DNA of 64,000 nt, from the NCBI GenBank assembly GCA_037903355.1, contig JBAJFE010000062.1:1178001-1242000 (forward strand), in the 5' to 3' direction. The notes beneath the pieces are model-generated. The model was not told the origin of the DNA. It worked only from the letters and a program-made list of their open reading frames with translations, and did not search any database. The translations under genes were made by a program, and so were the position numbers. This DNA is from Trichuris trichiura. Taxonomy: Eukaryota > Nematoda > Enoplea > Trichinellida > Trichuridae. The stretch's first letter is position 1. Each line of letters opens with the position of its first letter. Below, in pieces: positions 1 through 10,300 of the stretch.

Positions 1-1578
1 AGATGTGTTATCATTTTGTTGATTTCAGGTTCTTTGGTCACTGTGGCATGTGTGATGAGGAGAGATCGAGATAGTATCACAAGTGCACTCAGTCGATACT
101 TAGGAACGATCATCAAACCATTTACTGGCAAAGAGCCGTCCTTAATCAAAAATAGCAAGACTTTTGTCAACGAAATCCGGAGTCACTACCTAGAACCAGA
201 TGAGATTCTGGTTAGTTATGATGTAAAAGAACTATTCCCGAGCATCCCCATATCAGATACACTTGAGATCCTATACAATCTCCTCAATGCACACACAAGT
301 CTACCCACGAGGAGTAAACTAAATTCCCTTCACATTGTCAAATTGGTTTCCTTTTGCATGGAAAAAGGCAATAATTTCACTTTTGATAACAAGTACTACA
401 AACAATCTAGCGGAGTACCTATGAGCAGCCCCTTATCTCCAGTATTAGTAGAAATATTTATGGAAAGCTTTGAAAGACAGATGTTCGCAACGGTAGACAG
501 ACACATAGCTCCACGCCTTTTCAAAAGGTACGTAGACGACATATTCGTAATTATTAAAGCTGGAAAGGAAGAGCAATTTTTACAATTCCTCAACAACATC
601 CGCCCGAACCAAATCGTTTTCACAATGGAAAAAGAAGACAACAACACCCTACCCTTTCTAGACGCTTTAATTATTCGCACAAACGATGGGCTAAAAACCA
701 GAGTATATAGAAAACCCACGCACACGGATCAGTACCTCAACTTTTCATCACATCACCCCAGATCAGTAATGCGTGGTATCCTCTCTGGAATGATTGACCG
801 AGCAATCAAATTATGCAGTCCTGAATATCTTCAACTAGAGTTCAACTACATTCGAAAAATTTTCTGCAAGAACGGATATCCCAGGTCCTTTATTGGCCAA
901 GTATTCAACTACAAGCTTCGCAAACGTGAATCTAGTGCAGAAAACGCTTCGCACCAGCCTTGCTTAGTTATTCCCTATGTGGCAAGCTTAGGAGAAAAAA
1001 TTACCCGGCTAGGAAGAACGTTAGGTTTCAGAGTCCTCTTTAAGAGCTCCCCTAACCTCAGATCAATTCTTCGCTCGGACAAAACAAAAATCCCAACAAA
1101 CAAGAAGACAGGATTAGTATGCGCAGTCGAATGCTCTTGCTCAAGAATTTATATTGGCGAAACTGGGAACACTTTAGAACATAGATTTAATGAACATTTA
1201 AAAAAGCTTGCAAGTTACAACAATGCGAAGCCCCTGCTCAATAGAGATGGCCATGGAACTACACAAAGAGGAAGACCAACTTTAAACCTGATAATCACCA
1301 TGGAAAAAGCCAAACAGGCTTCTGCCGTGGCAAAACATGCCACGCTATGTAACCAAACGCTCAACCCAAAAGTCTTATGTTATGAAAAGAACCTACGATT
1401 AAGAAGAATCAAAGAACCACTTTACATAAGACACAACCTCACATGCAACCGCGACCAAGGAGCAGATGTAAGTGAAATTTGGACAAATATAGTGACGCGT
1501 CACGACTGCTGCTCCATAATTGGACGTGATACAAGAACACATGGAGCAAGTGAAAGGAGAAATAATCACCGCACATGA
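1..1578 (+). CDS. PLE reverse transcriptase with C-terminal GIY-YIG endonuclease (5' partial)
   Basis: Polyprotein of a retroelement that copies its RNA into DNA at a nicked target. The frame is open from the window edge to a stop at 1576-1578. Visible RT motifs are SYDVKELFPSIP (motif A Asp), GVPMSSPLSPVLVEIF (motif B), RYVDDIFVI (motif C) and LPFLDALI followed by RKPTHTDQYLNFSSHHP, a PLE hallmark. A linker follows, then a GIY-YIG-type nuclease at about residues 365-400 of the visible part (GLVCAVECSC, IYIGETGNTLEHR). There are no internal stops, so this copy may be young. TTGATTTCAG at nt 20-29 could be a splice acceptor; the true N-terminus lies outside the window. The paralogue at 38460-39165 aligns with the C-terminal half. 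Confidence 0.9.
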   Translation, partial: RCVIILLISGSLVTVACVMRRDRDSITSALSRYLGTIIKPFTGKEPSLIKNSKTFVNEIRSHYLEPDEILVSYDVKELFPSIPISDTLEILYNLLNAHTSLPTRSKLNSLHIVKLVSFCMEKGNNFTFDNKYYKQSSGVPMSSPLSPVLVEIFMESFERQMFATVDRHIAPRLFKRYVDDIFVIIKAGKEEQFLQFLNNIRPNQIVFTMEKEDNNTLPFLDALIIRTNDGLKTRVYRKPTHTDQYLNFSSHHPRSVMRGILSGMIDRAIKLCSPEYLQLEFNYIRKIFCKNGYPRSFIGQVFNYKLRKRESSAENASHQPCLVIPYVASLGEKITRLGRTLGFRVLFKSSPNLRSILRSDKTKIPTNKKTGLVCAVECSCSRIYIGETGNTLEHRFNEHLKKLASYNNAKPLLNRDGHGTTQRGRPTLNLIITMEKAKQASAVAKHATLCNQTLNPKVLCYEKNLRLRRIKEPLYIRHNLTCNRDQGADVSEIWTNIVTRHDCCSIIGRDTRTHGASERRNNHRT

Positions 1579-1718
1579 GAAAAAATGCGAAAAACGGACA
1601 AATCACATACCGTACAAACAGAAAAACCATCAACAGAGAACTTTAAAACACCCGCTTCAAACCATGAAAACGACAGAAGACTCAAGTCACGCGCACAAGT
1701 TACATCCATAACTCACAA

Positions 1719-1756
1719 CTGCTGAAGACGGGTCTCGGTCGACCCGAAAGCTCCGG
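1719..1756 (+). ncRNA. Hammerhead ribozyme-like motif, PLE 3' terminus
   Basis: Order seen: stem I CUG (1719-1721), CUGAAGA (1722-1728), one extra C, stem II GGGUC/GACCC, GAAA (1746-1749), GC, then UC with predicted cleavage after 1753, and stem I CGG. All core residues of the hammerhead consensus are present. Stem III is only the self-complementary AGCU, so two molecules would probably have to pair. Hammerheads in PLEs are known; self-cleavage here is inferred. Confidence 0.75.
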
Positions 1757-1847
1757 AGTTATTTAACACATTAAACGGGGATAATTCCGTAATAAAACTT
1801 TTGCATTATGAAAACATACGCTCCCGTACCAAGAAACCACATTTTCA

Positions 1848-2721
1848 AGTGAACGATTATGAGATTTTGTTATCGATAATGGAAAGTTGATAATAGGACG
1901 TCACCAGTCTCGAGTGCTCCGTTGAATAAGAGAGATCGAATAAACTGAGCTGGTGTCATTTCCGTATATGACAAAAATTAGCCTGGTGCTTCCATTGTTT
2001 CTTTCACGCGCGTCATCCAATGTCAAGTTTAGCATTCCCAAAATAACTTTGTTCATTTTATTACTTTGCTTTTTTAGTAAAGTGCGCACGGACACGTGAA
2101 GTACGTTAACTGACGGGTGGAAATATGGTTTCTCCAATTAACAGGGTTCATTTTTTTTAACGTAAAGCTCAGATCACTCCATTGTTAGGTGAATTTGAAA
2201 TAATTAGTAACCGGCAGCTTTATTGGCATGGGAACATTTAGTCAATAAACCAACGCAAAATCCTTGAAAGAAGAGGCGGCTGTAATAAATTACGTTAGCA
2301 TTTTTTGGCTTGCTGAAGTGCCTTGTTTCTGATTACTTTTGATTGATAAGTGGAAAATCGCTCCATAAAACCTTTGCGTGATAATTGATTGACAGTTTAT
2401 TCTCCTTTCGGTCCTTCATTCCTTTTTCCCTCAGACAGTTTGTGTTACGCCGATGAGAAATTGCATAACAAAGGTAATGGCATTCTTTCAAAATCCAATG
2501 CCACGTTATAAATGGAAGCACTTGCCGTGCAGAACTTTATCGTGTAGAGGAAGACAACATTTTACTTCCGGAAGTCCTCCCTCAGTTCAATCAGGCCTGT
2601 CTTAAGGCTAGCAGTTTCTGAATAACCAATAGTATTCCGTCAGTGTTTATCCGTGTTTTGCGTGCTGAAATTTAGAGCTCTTACTTGGCTTATTTTAACC
2701 AGACCCACACTCCGCTTTCAG
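1848..2721. other. Intergenic, no gene seen
   Basis: AT-rich sequence between the PLE end and the degraded P450. Only short ORFs with no recognisable protein; no exon 1 of the P450 type was found here. Confidence 0.5.
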
Positions 2722-4349
2722 GAGTTTTGTCGAAAGAAATCAACTTTAGAAGAAACGTGATATTTTCGGTCGAAAACCTGAACTTCTTTATGGCAACTCA
2801 AGGGAACTGAGACCTTGACCAGCAAGTAATTAACCCAAGGCAACGTTTCTCAGCGCGTTATCTAAACGAGGCATGAAACACTCCGAAAATGGAAGGAAGA
2901 GTAGGGGAAAGTGTGCAGGTACGTGCCTTCGTCTGCTAACCTTAATTAATCGAGATTATACTTGACTGCTTAAATGACCCAGTGCACCTTGTATAGTCAT
3001 GCTGTCGTCCCGCTGAACACAGCGCAAGCTGCTGATGGTAACGACTGTCTTGACAGTTCATATGAACTAAGAACAGCAGTTCCGAGAATTATCATCTTCT
3101 CTGACCAGGTTTGCACGAACATGTTTCTCCTCTTTTGTCAACATATAGTCAGTTTAACAGAACAACCTTCGCACAACTACGTACTAAGATAATCTTGTGA
3201 CAGTCACTTAATTTATCTCTATCAGAAAACCCTGATTTGTGAAATCGTTTCCATGCAGGTTAATAAAAGTGACCTGCGATATCTTTATTGCAAACTATCA
3301 GTTTTTAATAGATCGAGGCTTATGTAAACGCAAAACCTACTTTCACAGCGGGAAAAGATTTTCTAATAGATCATTGTGGTCTACACTTTCCTGTCTGCTG
3401 ATAACTTCCCATTATTAGCAGGTATAGCTTCTGCATCAGACTTCAAAAATTGACGGCTTCAAATCAGATCAAGCCTGATAAAACGAATTAGTCTATTGTT
3501 GACTTGAAATTGATGGGATATTTGATTTGTTGGTTAATATTTTTGATAATACTGTAGCTTTCTTACTTATATATCACCGACATGCACTTTAAATGGAAAA
3601 GGTTATTTATGGTTGAAAGCTGTGAAGTTCCTATTTGCAGCATCATTTCATCAGTCTTAGTGATGAACTTGTTTTACGTGTCTAAGACTACAACAACTTA
3701 TCATTTGGTCTAAACCTTGTACATATAGCTACTAGCCTAATGTATTTTTCTCGTTTGAGTATTTTCTTATTAACTGCCACATGGTTATCCTTGTGTTCTT
3801 CCGCACTTTCACCGCTTACTTTACGGCAAAAAAGTGATGATATCCTTTCTCATTGCATCAGACCGCAATGGTACACTGCGTAATGATTTGCATAACCATA
3901 GGAAACCGTGCGGAAACTTTCGCACCCAATAGGCAATCAAAGATCACTGTCATCGTATTGACAGTCATAGAGGACGTTCAGTTCAGCAGCCAGTTAAGCA
4001 TCAACCTTATTTTCAAACTAAAAATTGAGATTATGCAGAAATAATAGAAAGCTCAGAGAGTTTTCTCTTCTAAAGTCATAGACGGTCGAATTCCAGTTCT
4101 CGTTATTTCTGATTTGGAAATGCGCAACAATATTTCTGTCAAAAAATTCCATTGTTTCCACGCTCGGAAGGTCTTTATGATTGCAATTCGATTATTTTTC
4201 TTTTCTAAGCTAGCATTCTGTAGGTTAACTATCTTGACATGAATGAAGAGAGCCGGAAGAAGCGCAACGTTTTTTCTGTCAGTCGTTTAAGGTGGAAAAG
4301 ACTCAGACGAATCAGTGATCCAGCTTTTAGCACTATTCGTTGGAAGCAG
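2722..4349 (+). pseudogene. Cytochrome P450 fragment, exons 2-5 only, degraded
   Basis: Three blocks align with exons of the two intact P450s downstream. Block 2722-2918 matches exons 2-3 but has in-frame TAG and TGA codons and a damaged intron between them. Block 4075-4170 matches exon 4, ending FHCFHARK, with a one-base deletion at its acceptor. Block 4224-4349 matches exon 5 and is still open (YLDMNEE..., LRWKRLRRISDPAFSTIR). Exon 1 and exons 6-13, including the haem-binding part, are absent; a PLE terminus relic lies just downstream at 4516. This is a truncated third copy of the tandem array and cannot encode an enzyme. Confidence 0.85.
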
Positions 4350-4515
4350 GTCTGTGATGGCTTACGTAGTTTTATTTTTAGACGACGTGTTTTTTCTTGG
4401 CCATGTCGACAGTGTCAACTGTCTTTTACTATTAAAATTACGTCTGGTCAGTCATGTTAGAATTGACTCTTTATATGGAATAACGTCCCGTTAAAAATAC
4501 AAAAATTTTGAGGCT

Positions 4516-4600
4516 CCGTAGCTTTCCGGCCGCGCGTGACCCATGCTCAGCGGTATTAAAATTTTAATACCGCTGAGGACGGGTTACCGACATTTTTATG
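4516..4600. mobile_element. PLE terminus relic, short palindrome with two decayed ribozyme motifs
   Basis: Two inverted arms meet at 4553-4570. The minus-strand arm (4553 to 4516) keeps stem I CCG/CGG, GAAA and a UA cleavage dinucleotide, but the core reads CUGAGCA. The plus-strand arm at 4570 begins CCG CUGAGGA CGGGU, then diverges before GAAA. It is recognisable only by comparison with the better copies. Confidence 0.6.
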
Positions 4601-6519
4601 TTGTCCTCGAACTTAGGAATTGTTCTGGACCTTTATTATGACAGTTCTTAACTAAAATTTGTAATGCACTGCTGAGAATGCTTCAACCAAATTCATGGTT
4701 GACAGATATGGATTTTTTAAGGACCTGTCAAGTGTTCTTCCGTTCTTCGCCTTCATGTTTAGTAGAATATCAGTCTCTCGCGTTTGTTGGATCGTTTCAG
4801 TTTTCTTGTTTGCTTAAAATGTTCTATTTTGGTTCGTTGTAGGCTTGTTTTATTCCTGATAATGTTGCTGTCTCGCTAGACGTCGTGCTCAGCTTTTAGA
4901 ACACTTGAAGGATATGCCTGTTCAGTGTGCATATCAAAAGTTCATTAGAATTTAGGTTCTAAGGTCAACATATTTGGTCATCTGCCTATTGGTTATTTTG
5001 CTTTCGGAGTTCAGTTCATAACACACACGCGGTTTTATTAGTAAGTTAAGAATATATATTATTTCTGTGGGCTTGCTCTTTTACCTTCGCTCTTGATGAT
5101 ACGGTCTTTGTTTCATTTTACTGCAGCTTTTGTGAAGAACTGGCAAAAAATTAAAAAACCGAAATCCATATATTTTTTCAGTGCAGTATTTGCACGTAAT
5201 AAACACTTTTTAAGTTTTGACTGCTTTCTGGTGAAAACTGTATTTGATTTGCAGGAACCCTCATAGCTTTTGCCGTATGGTGCCATAATTCATAGGAACG
5301 GTTTCAGTCTCAAAGAGTACTCAGGGTGAACGAAGAAGAAGGTTAGACTTTTTTGTTTCTGTTGCTTCAGTTCTGCATACGTCAGATAAGCAACACCGTA
5401 AGCTTCCATCACCGCTACGAATTAGGAAGTCTGCTTAGCAAAAGCGCGCGTGAAGAATGTGTACTTCTCGTTATTTCTGTTGTCGAAAATGGTTCTACCT
5501 AAATTATAAAGTGCCACGTTCTTCATGCTTACCTGGCTGCCTGACTACAGCCAGGATGACCGCTTACTACTGCTTCCATGCTATGGAAAATTCAGTTCTG
5601 CTTGGATTCATCCATGAGCAAAGAGACGTTCGCTTGAAATGGTTTGCCTGACGTTTTGATGCTTCTTTGAAAATAACACATGTTCTGTTAAAACATGCAA
5701 CGTTTTCATGCAGTTCCTGCTCATAAATTAATTGAACCGTGCCCGATATTGCCTGTCTTTTTGAAATTAGTGCTATAGGCTTTTCATCTCCGTTACAGGC
5801 TCTGAAAAGCATTCACGACTTCGTTCAAAGTTTCAGCTGGCCTAAAATAAAATTGAAGCAAGCTTCCATCAATGCAAATGACTGGTTTGCGCGGATGTAG
5901 TTTCAGCAATGCTTACATTTGGCCGATTAAGCAAGCTGTTTGCTGTTCTTGAATCTCAGCAGAAAATAGAGCACATTAGTTTTTCGTTTAGTCTAACAAT
6001 TTATTAGAAACGACAAAGAAGTTTTTGAACGGAGGGATGTTACTGAACGAGCATTGGTCCTTTGCACTTAATAGTTCTGAGTGGAGTGACCACTTGACCT
6101 TTATAAATGGTGGTATAACATTAATCTAATGCTTATAACTCTGTTTTTTCATTATGTGAGATGATAATCTGAAAAAAAATTGAATTCATTCGAGATAGCT
6201 GACAAGGACTTTTTTATTGCTATGATAATGGCTATAACGGCGGTTTTGAAGTGCGCACTTGAATTGCTGTCCTTCGTGTATACTTTTTCTATCGCGTCCA
6301 GCACAACATCTTCCCGTAGCCAATACTGTTTACACCTAATCGAGACCAAATCGATCTTTGTAAACAGTGACCCATGTTATGCCGACATTGATAACATTGG
6401 TAAGAAATTTCATCACTGTTTACAGTAACTATTAATATTAATATTTACCTGCTCCATGCTGCTCTTTATGCTTTCGTTGAACACGTTAGCATTAATGTTA
6501 AAAACATCTGCTAGTTTTA
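4601..6519. other. Intergenic, no gene seen
   Basis: About 1.9 kb of AT-rich sequence with only short ORFs lacking recognisable domains. Nothing else supported. Confidence 0.5.
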
Positions 6520-6734
6520 TGTAGCTCGGGTTCAACCGACAGAATAAGAGAGGTAAACACTCGTTTATTCAACCAGAACGTCCTTATATAGTCCTGTGGT
6601 CGCGACCGGGTCAGGTCACATGCAGCAGCTGGTAAGACGTCGTGGCTATCACGTGTGACCCGTGGACAGCCTCCATTCGCTGTTTTCGTCGGTGACCGCC
6701 GCGCCGCTAGCGGCCCCCTGGTCGCACGAAAACA
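6520..6734 (-). mobile_element. Solo LTR
   Basis: On the minus strand this 215-bp GC-rich block starts TGTTTTCG and ends GCTACA, the TG...CA ends of an LTR. It contains a TATATAAGG promoter box (plus 6583-6591) followed after about 20 bp by AATAAA (plus 6564-6569), the usual order TATA, start site, poly(A) signal. No internal retroelement sequence or second LTR is nearby. A clear target duplication is not visible, so the exact ends may be off by a few bases and the superfamily is not assigned. Confidence 0.6.
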
Positions 6735-7043
6735 TGTTTACAACATTTTATTTTGAAATCACTTCTCGACAAACTGTTCTTTTTCCTAACTGTTCACTAT
6801 TATCTGTTTTGTTCACATATTTTTTCATTAACAAACTAGGTGTAGCCGTAACAGGAAAAGAACTGTTAATAATAATCGTCAAGTTTTGACAATGCAGAGA
6901 TGCGAGGAAGTAAGGCTTGTCCTGCAGCAGGGCCGGGTGCAGAATGGTGCCTGTTTGGCTTTGCTTTCATAAGTGGTCCACCACTTTTCATAATTTTTTT
7001 GCTGCTTTCCAACTTTAAATATGTTAGCATTTCATGGAGCTCC

Positions 7044-7300
7044 AAGTTCTTTTATCGAGTTGTCATTGCAACCCATGCGACAGTACAGACACGCTACGCA
7101 CTGTTACTGATTGAGTTCAAACGTTACATTGGAAGATAAGCAGTGAGGTGACATTATCTGAAGTTTGCTTTTCTTATTGCTGCCCGTCGGTCATTTGCAC
7201 TCCCGAACAGTCAGTCGTTCTAGCATATTCTTGTGGTGCACAATCGCTCGCTTTCATATCGATATTCTTTTGGAATTACCGCTGTGTTTCATCATAAACC
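7044..7300 (+). promoter_or_regulatory. Conserved 5' flank of P450 copy A
   Basis: This stretch is clearly similar to 13224-13484 upstream of copy B (shared blocks include TCATTGCAA, GATTGAGTTCAAAC and GAAGATAAGCAG). The duplication therefore carried upstream sequence that probably includes promoter and 5' UTR. No TATA box is evident. Confidence 0.4.
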
Positions 7301-10300
7301 ATGCTGCTCGGAATCATAGCAATCTTCGTTATCATCATTGTTTGGGCTGTATGGTAAGCGTCTTTTTCGTCTAAAAGTGCTCGTTTTTAGTAATACTAGA
7401 ACTACCGGCAGCTTTTCAGCGCAGTTAATATGTATACAGCAAAACGTCATTAATAAGTATTAATATTGATTGAACAACAGCAACAAACCGGCTTTTTACC
7501 GAGTGGTCCTGATGTATTTTCGTGCAGTTTTCCCCTTTCTTGGCGATGTCCGCGCGAAGCTTTCAGGCAGGCGTATAACTTTTTCATTGAACTTAAAACT
7601 TGTTCCACTCTTCCAATGGTACTGTTGAATAAGGTTTTCTGTCCTTTATTACTTTTTAAAGTAATATGACTTAGCTGTATGACCATCTTTAAAGCATTCT
7701 CTTCTAATGTTGAACGCAGAGAAGAGGGGCCTGCAACGTGCGCTTTTAAAACTGCCTTCCAGCTGAAATTTGCGATCTGTCATCAATATGCAAAAAGTAC
7801 TACCTTCTACGGAACTGTTTACAGTGCAAAATAATTGTGCGACCCCCAACCATGATTGCTTAAAAAGTCAGTTCCATCACTGCTGTGCATAATTATTGTG
7901 CTTATTACTTACTTTGTTCATCTCAAATAAGCATGCTCCGTTTCACGTAACGACAACGGCACGGATGTTTGAGTATGATGCTTATTGTTTACTTTCATCA
8001 AGTGACTAACTGTTCGCGTTAACTTTAGCTGACCTATACGCTTGATGGCTACTGGCAAACTACGTACCATTTGAGAAAGTTGTAAGTTAGAAAGGTTTCA
8101 TGTTAATTTAACATCCCTTTTGACGGCAACATCTGTAGTTGCATTACCAATATGAGTCAGTAAAGTGTCTAAGGATCAAACTACATTTTTATCCTGCGAA
8201 GGAATTGAAACTGTCCGGTTTAATAATTATCTGCGTATCAGTATCTTATCCATTGAAGACAGTTTTTCTTTACGGGACCATAGACTCTCATGATTACAAG
8301 TTTTATTTTCTTTATTTGCAGACTACGTCCAGTCAATCAAAGATAGGTACACCGAAGCTTTCAGGTGTTTAACCGTCACCCGACATCAGCGGTTCAACTA
8401 CCATGACCCATGTTAGTTAGTTGAACCGCTGATGACGGGTGACGGTTAAATATCCAAAAGCTTCGGTATACCTATCTTTGATTGACGGGACCTTGTCCGT
8501 AAATAAATAAAATAAAAACTTTTAACCTTGAAAAAGTATCTTTTCCAACTGTATGAAGCAAGTCAAACGCTTCGAAAAGGCATTTTGCACTGCAAAAATA
8601 ATAGTAACCTTTTATTAAAGTCTCAAGTCAACTGTGAGAGACAGCACAACTGCCGCATCGAACTTCATCAAGGAGGAGAAAAGATCACTTTATACTCTTA
8701 CCGAAGCCACTCAGCGTTCTCGTTTTTCGGATAACTATTATTGCTTTTTTAGAACTTATCTGTTTGTGTTTCAAGTCGTAAAAATTCTCTTGCTCCACGT
8801 TTCAATGAGATTTGCTGTTCCGGTTTCAGGAGTCTCATCGAAAGAAATCAATTTTGGAAGAAACGTGGTATTTGCGGTCCGGAACCTGAATTTCTTTATG
8901 GCAACTTAAGAGAACTCAGATCAAGAGCAGTAAATAGACAATTGCTTACATGCATGGGTTTTGTGTGCGTCATTTAGACAAAGCACGAGACAATTCAAAA
9001 ATGGACAGATACGTATGGAAAGGTCTACGGGTACGTCTTTGCTTTGGCCAGCTTTTCTCAAACCTGAAATGTACCCGGCAGATTAAACGTGTAATGCACT
9101 TTCTGTTCAGTTGCCTTTTAGCCAGCGTGCAGGTTATTATTAATAATATGATGCATCAGTTGTGCTGTTGATCTGAGCATGAACTGATGGTGGAGAGGAA
9201 TTTTATAAATAATTCCGGTAAATCAAAATATTTTCATCAATTTAGCACAACTAAGCGACTCTAACTGTGGTCACTACTCAAAGTCAGAAATAAAGAATTG
9301 AAGTGATGCAATGCCCAAAAGCGTAAAGCAAATTTTGCTTTCAGGTTCATGGAAGGCGGCATTCCGGTTCTCGTTGTTTCCGACTTGGAAATGTTGAGCG
9401 ATATTTTGATTAAAAAATTTAACTGTTTTCATGCTCGGAAGGTCTTTACATGCATTATGATGTTATATTCGTTTAAAGCAGCGTTCTTTAGCTTACCTAT
9501 GTCGACTTCCACGAGGGTGGCTCGAAAGGAATTCACATGTTCCTTGCCAATGGTTTACGCTGGAAAAGGTTGAGATCAATCGGTGCCCCGGCTTTCAGCA
9601 CAGTCCGGTTGAAACAGGTTTGTAATGATTAAACGTTCGAAGCAACATCAAGTGATTTGTCTTCTTAATGCATGAGCAAAGTTAATATAGATTAGGTTAT
9701 TAATTCGATGACAGTGATACATTTTTTAAACTGCGCCGATGAACGGGGCGAATGTAGTTTGCACCTGAAAGCCCTTTCTGAAGTCATATTAATATTGTAT
9801 TTAACGAATTGGCTAAGAGTTATTCCATTTGTGCAATAGCTCAACATGCAACTTCCCTTCCTTAAAAACTTCCAGTAGCTCAAGGTTAACTAGGTAAATA
9901 TGCGGGTTTGCGCTTTTTCAATTATTAAGCAAAAGTCGGTGTTTTCGGAGGAGATCAAAGGAATTCATGCTCGTTCCTTGTTAGTTCCATTAAGAACGGC
10001 TGACTATTTGTTATCACAGAAATATCGAAATATACACGACAAAGTCAGTAATTATTCACGAATGTATTTCTACAAAACTAAACTGCTGCCAGGCTGCTTT
10101 ATGCGTAACACTTGTGCCTCCATTTCTGAACTTCCCAGTCTATTCGTAGGCACTCCTTTGCGGCTAAGTACTGTTCCGGTACCTCGCTGAAGCACTCAAA
10201 GCACAAATGCATGCTTAAAGCACAAATGCACAAACAATGGATTCCAGGTCGTTGTTAGTCTTTGATACAAACTGAAAAGACTCCGGACGCGATCATTGTC

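Larger units (their letters stand above)
1..1847 (+). mobile_element. Penelope-like retroelement (PLE), 3' part
   Basis: The window opens inside a PLE, so its 5' end is missing. An intact reverse transcriptase/GIY-YIG reading frame runs to 1578, followed by about 270 bp of untranslated sequence with a hammerhead-type motif at 1719-1756. Next comes the hairpin-forming ACGGGG...CCGTAATAAAA segment. The element ends near 1847 with a terminus (GTACCAAGAAACCAC then TTTTCA) that recurs at 18570-18591 and, inverted, at 43492-43515. Those shared ends define the right boundary. No target duplication can be checked because the left end is outside the window. Confidence 0.88.
8271..8520. mobile_element. 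Palindromic PLE terminus in intron 1 of P450 copy A
   Basis: Two inverted arms, outermost similarity beginning at TACGGGACCATAG (about 8273) and ending at GTCCGTAAATAA, meet at about 8400-8415. Each arm holds a decayed hammerhead motif. AATCAAAGATAGGT and its complement mark the arms. The layout matches the better-preserved palindromes at 40654-40894 and 58901-59209. Confidence 0.75.

Noticed and set aside
8930..8977. In-frame TAG in P450 copy A (and the same in copy B at 16088-16090), looking like a pseudogene stop or recoded codon.
   Set aside because: The TAG is the acceptor of a 48-bp intron (GTAAAT...ATTTAG) present in both copies; removing it restores the P450 N-terminal region.
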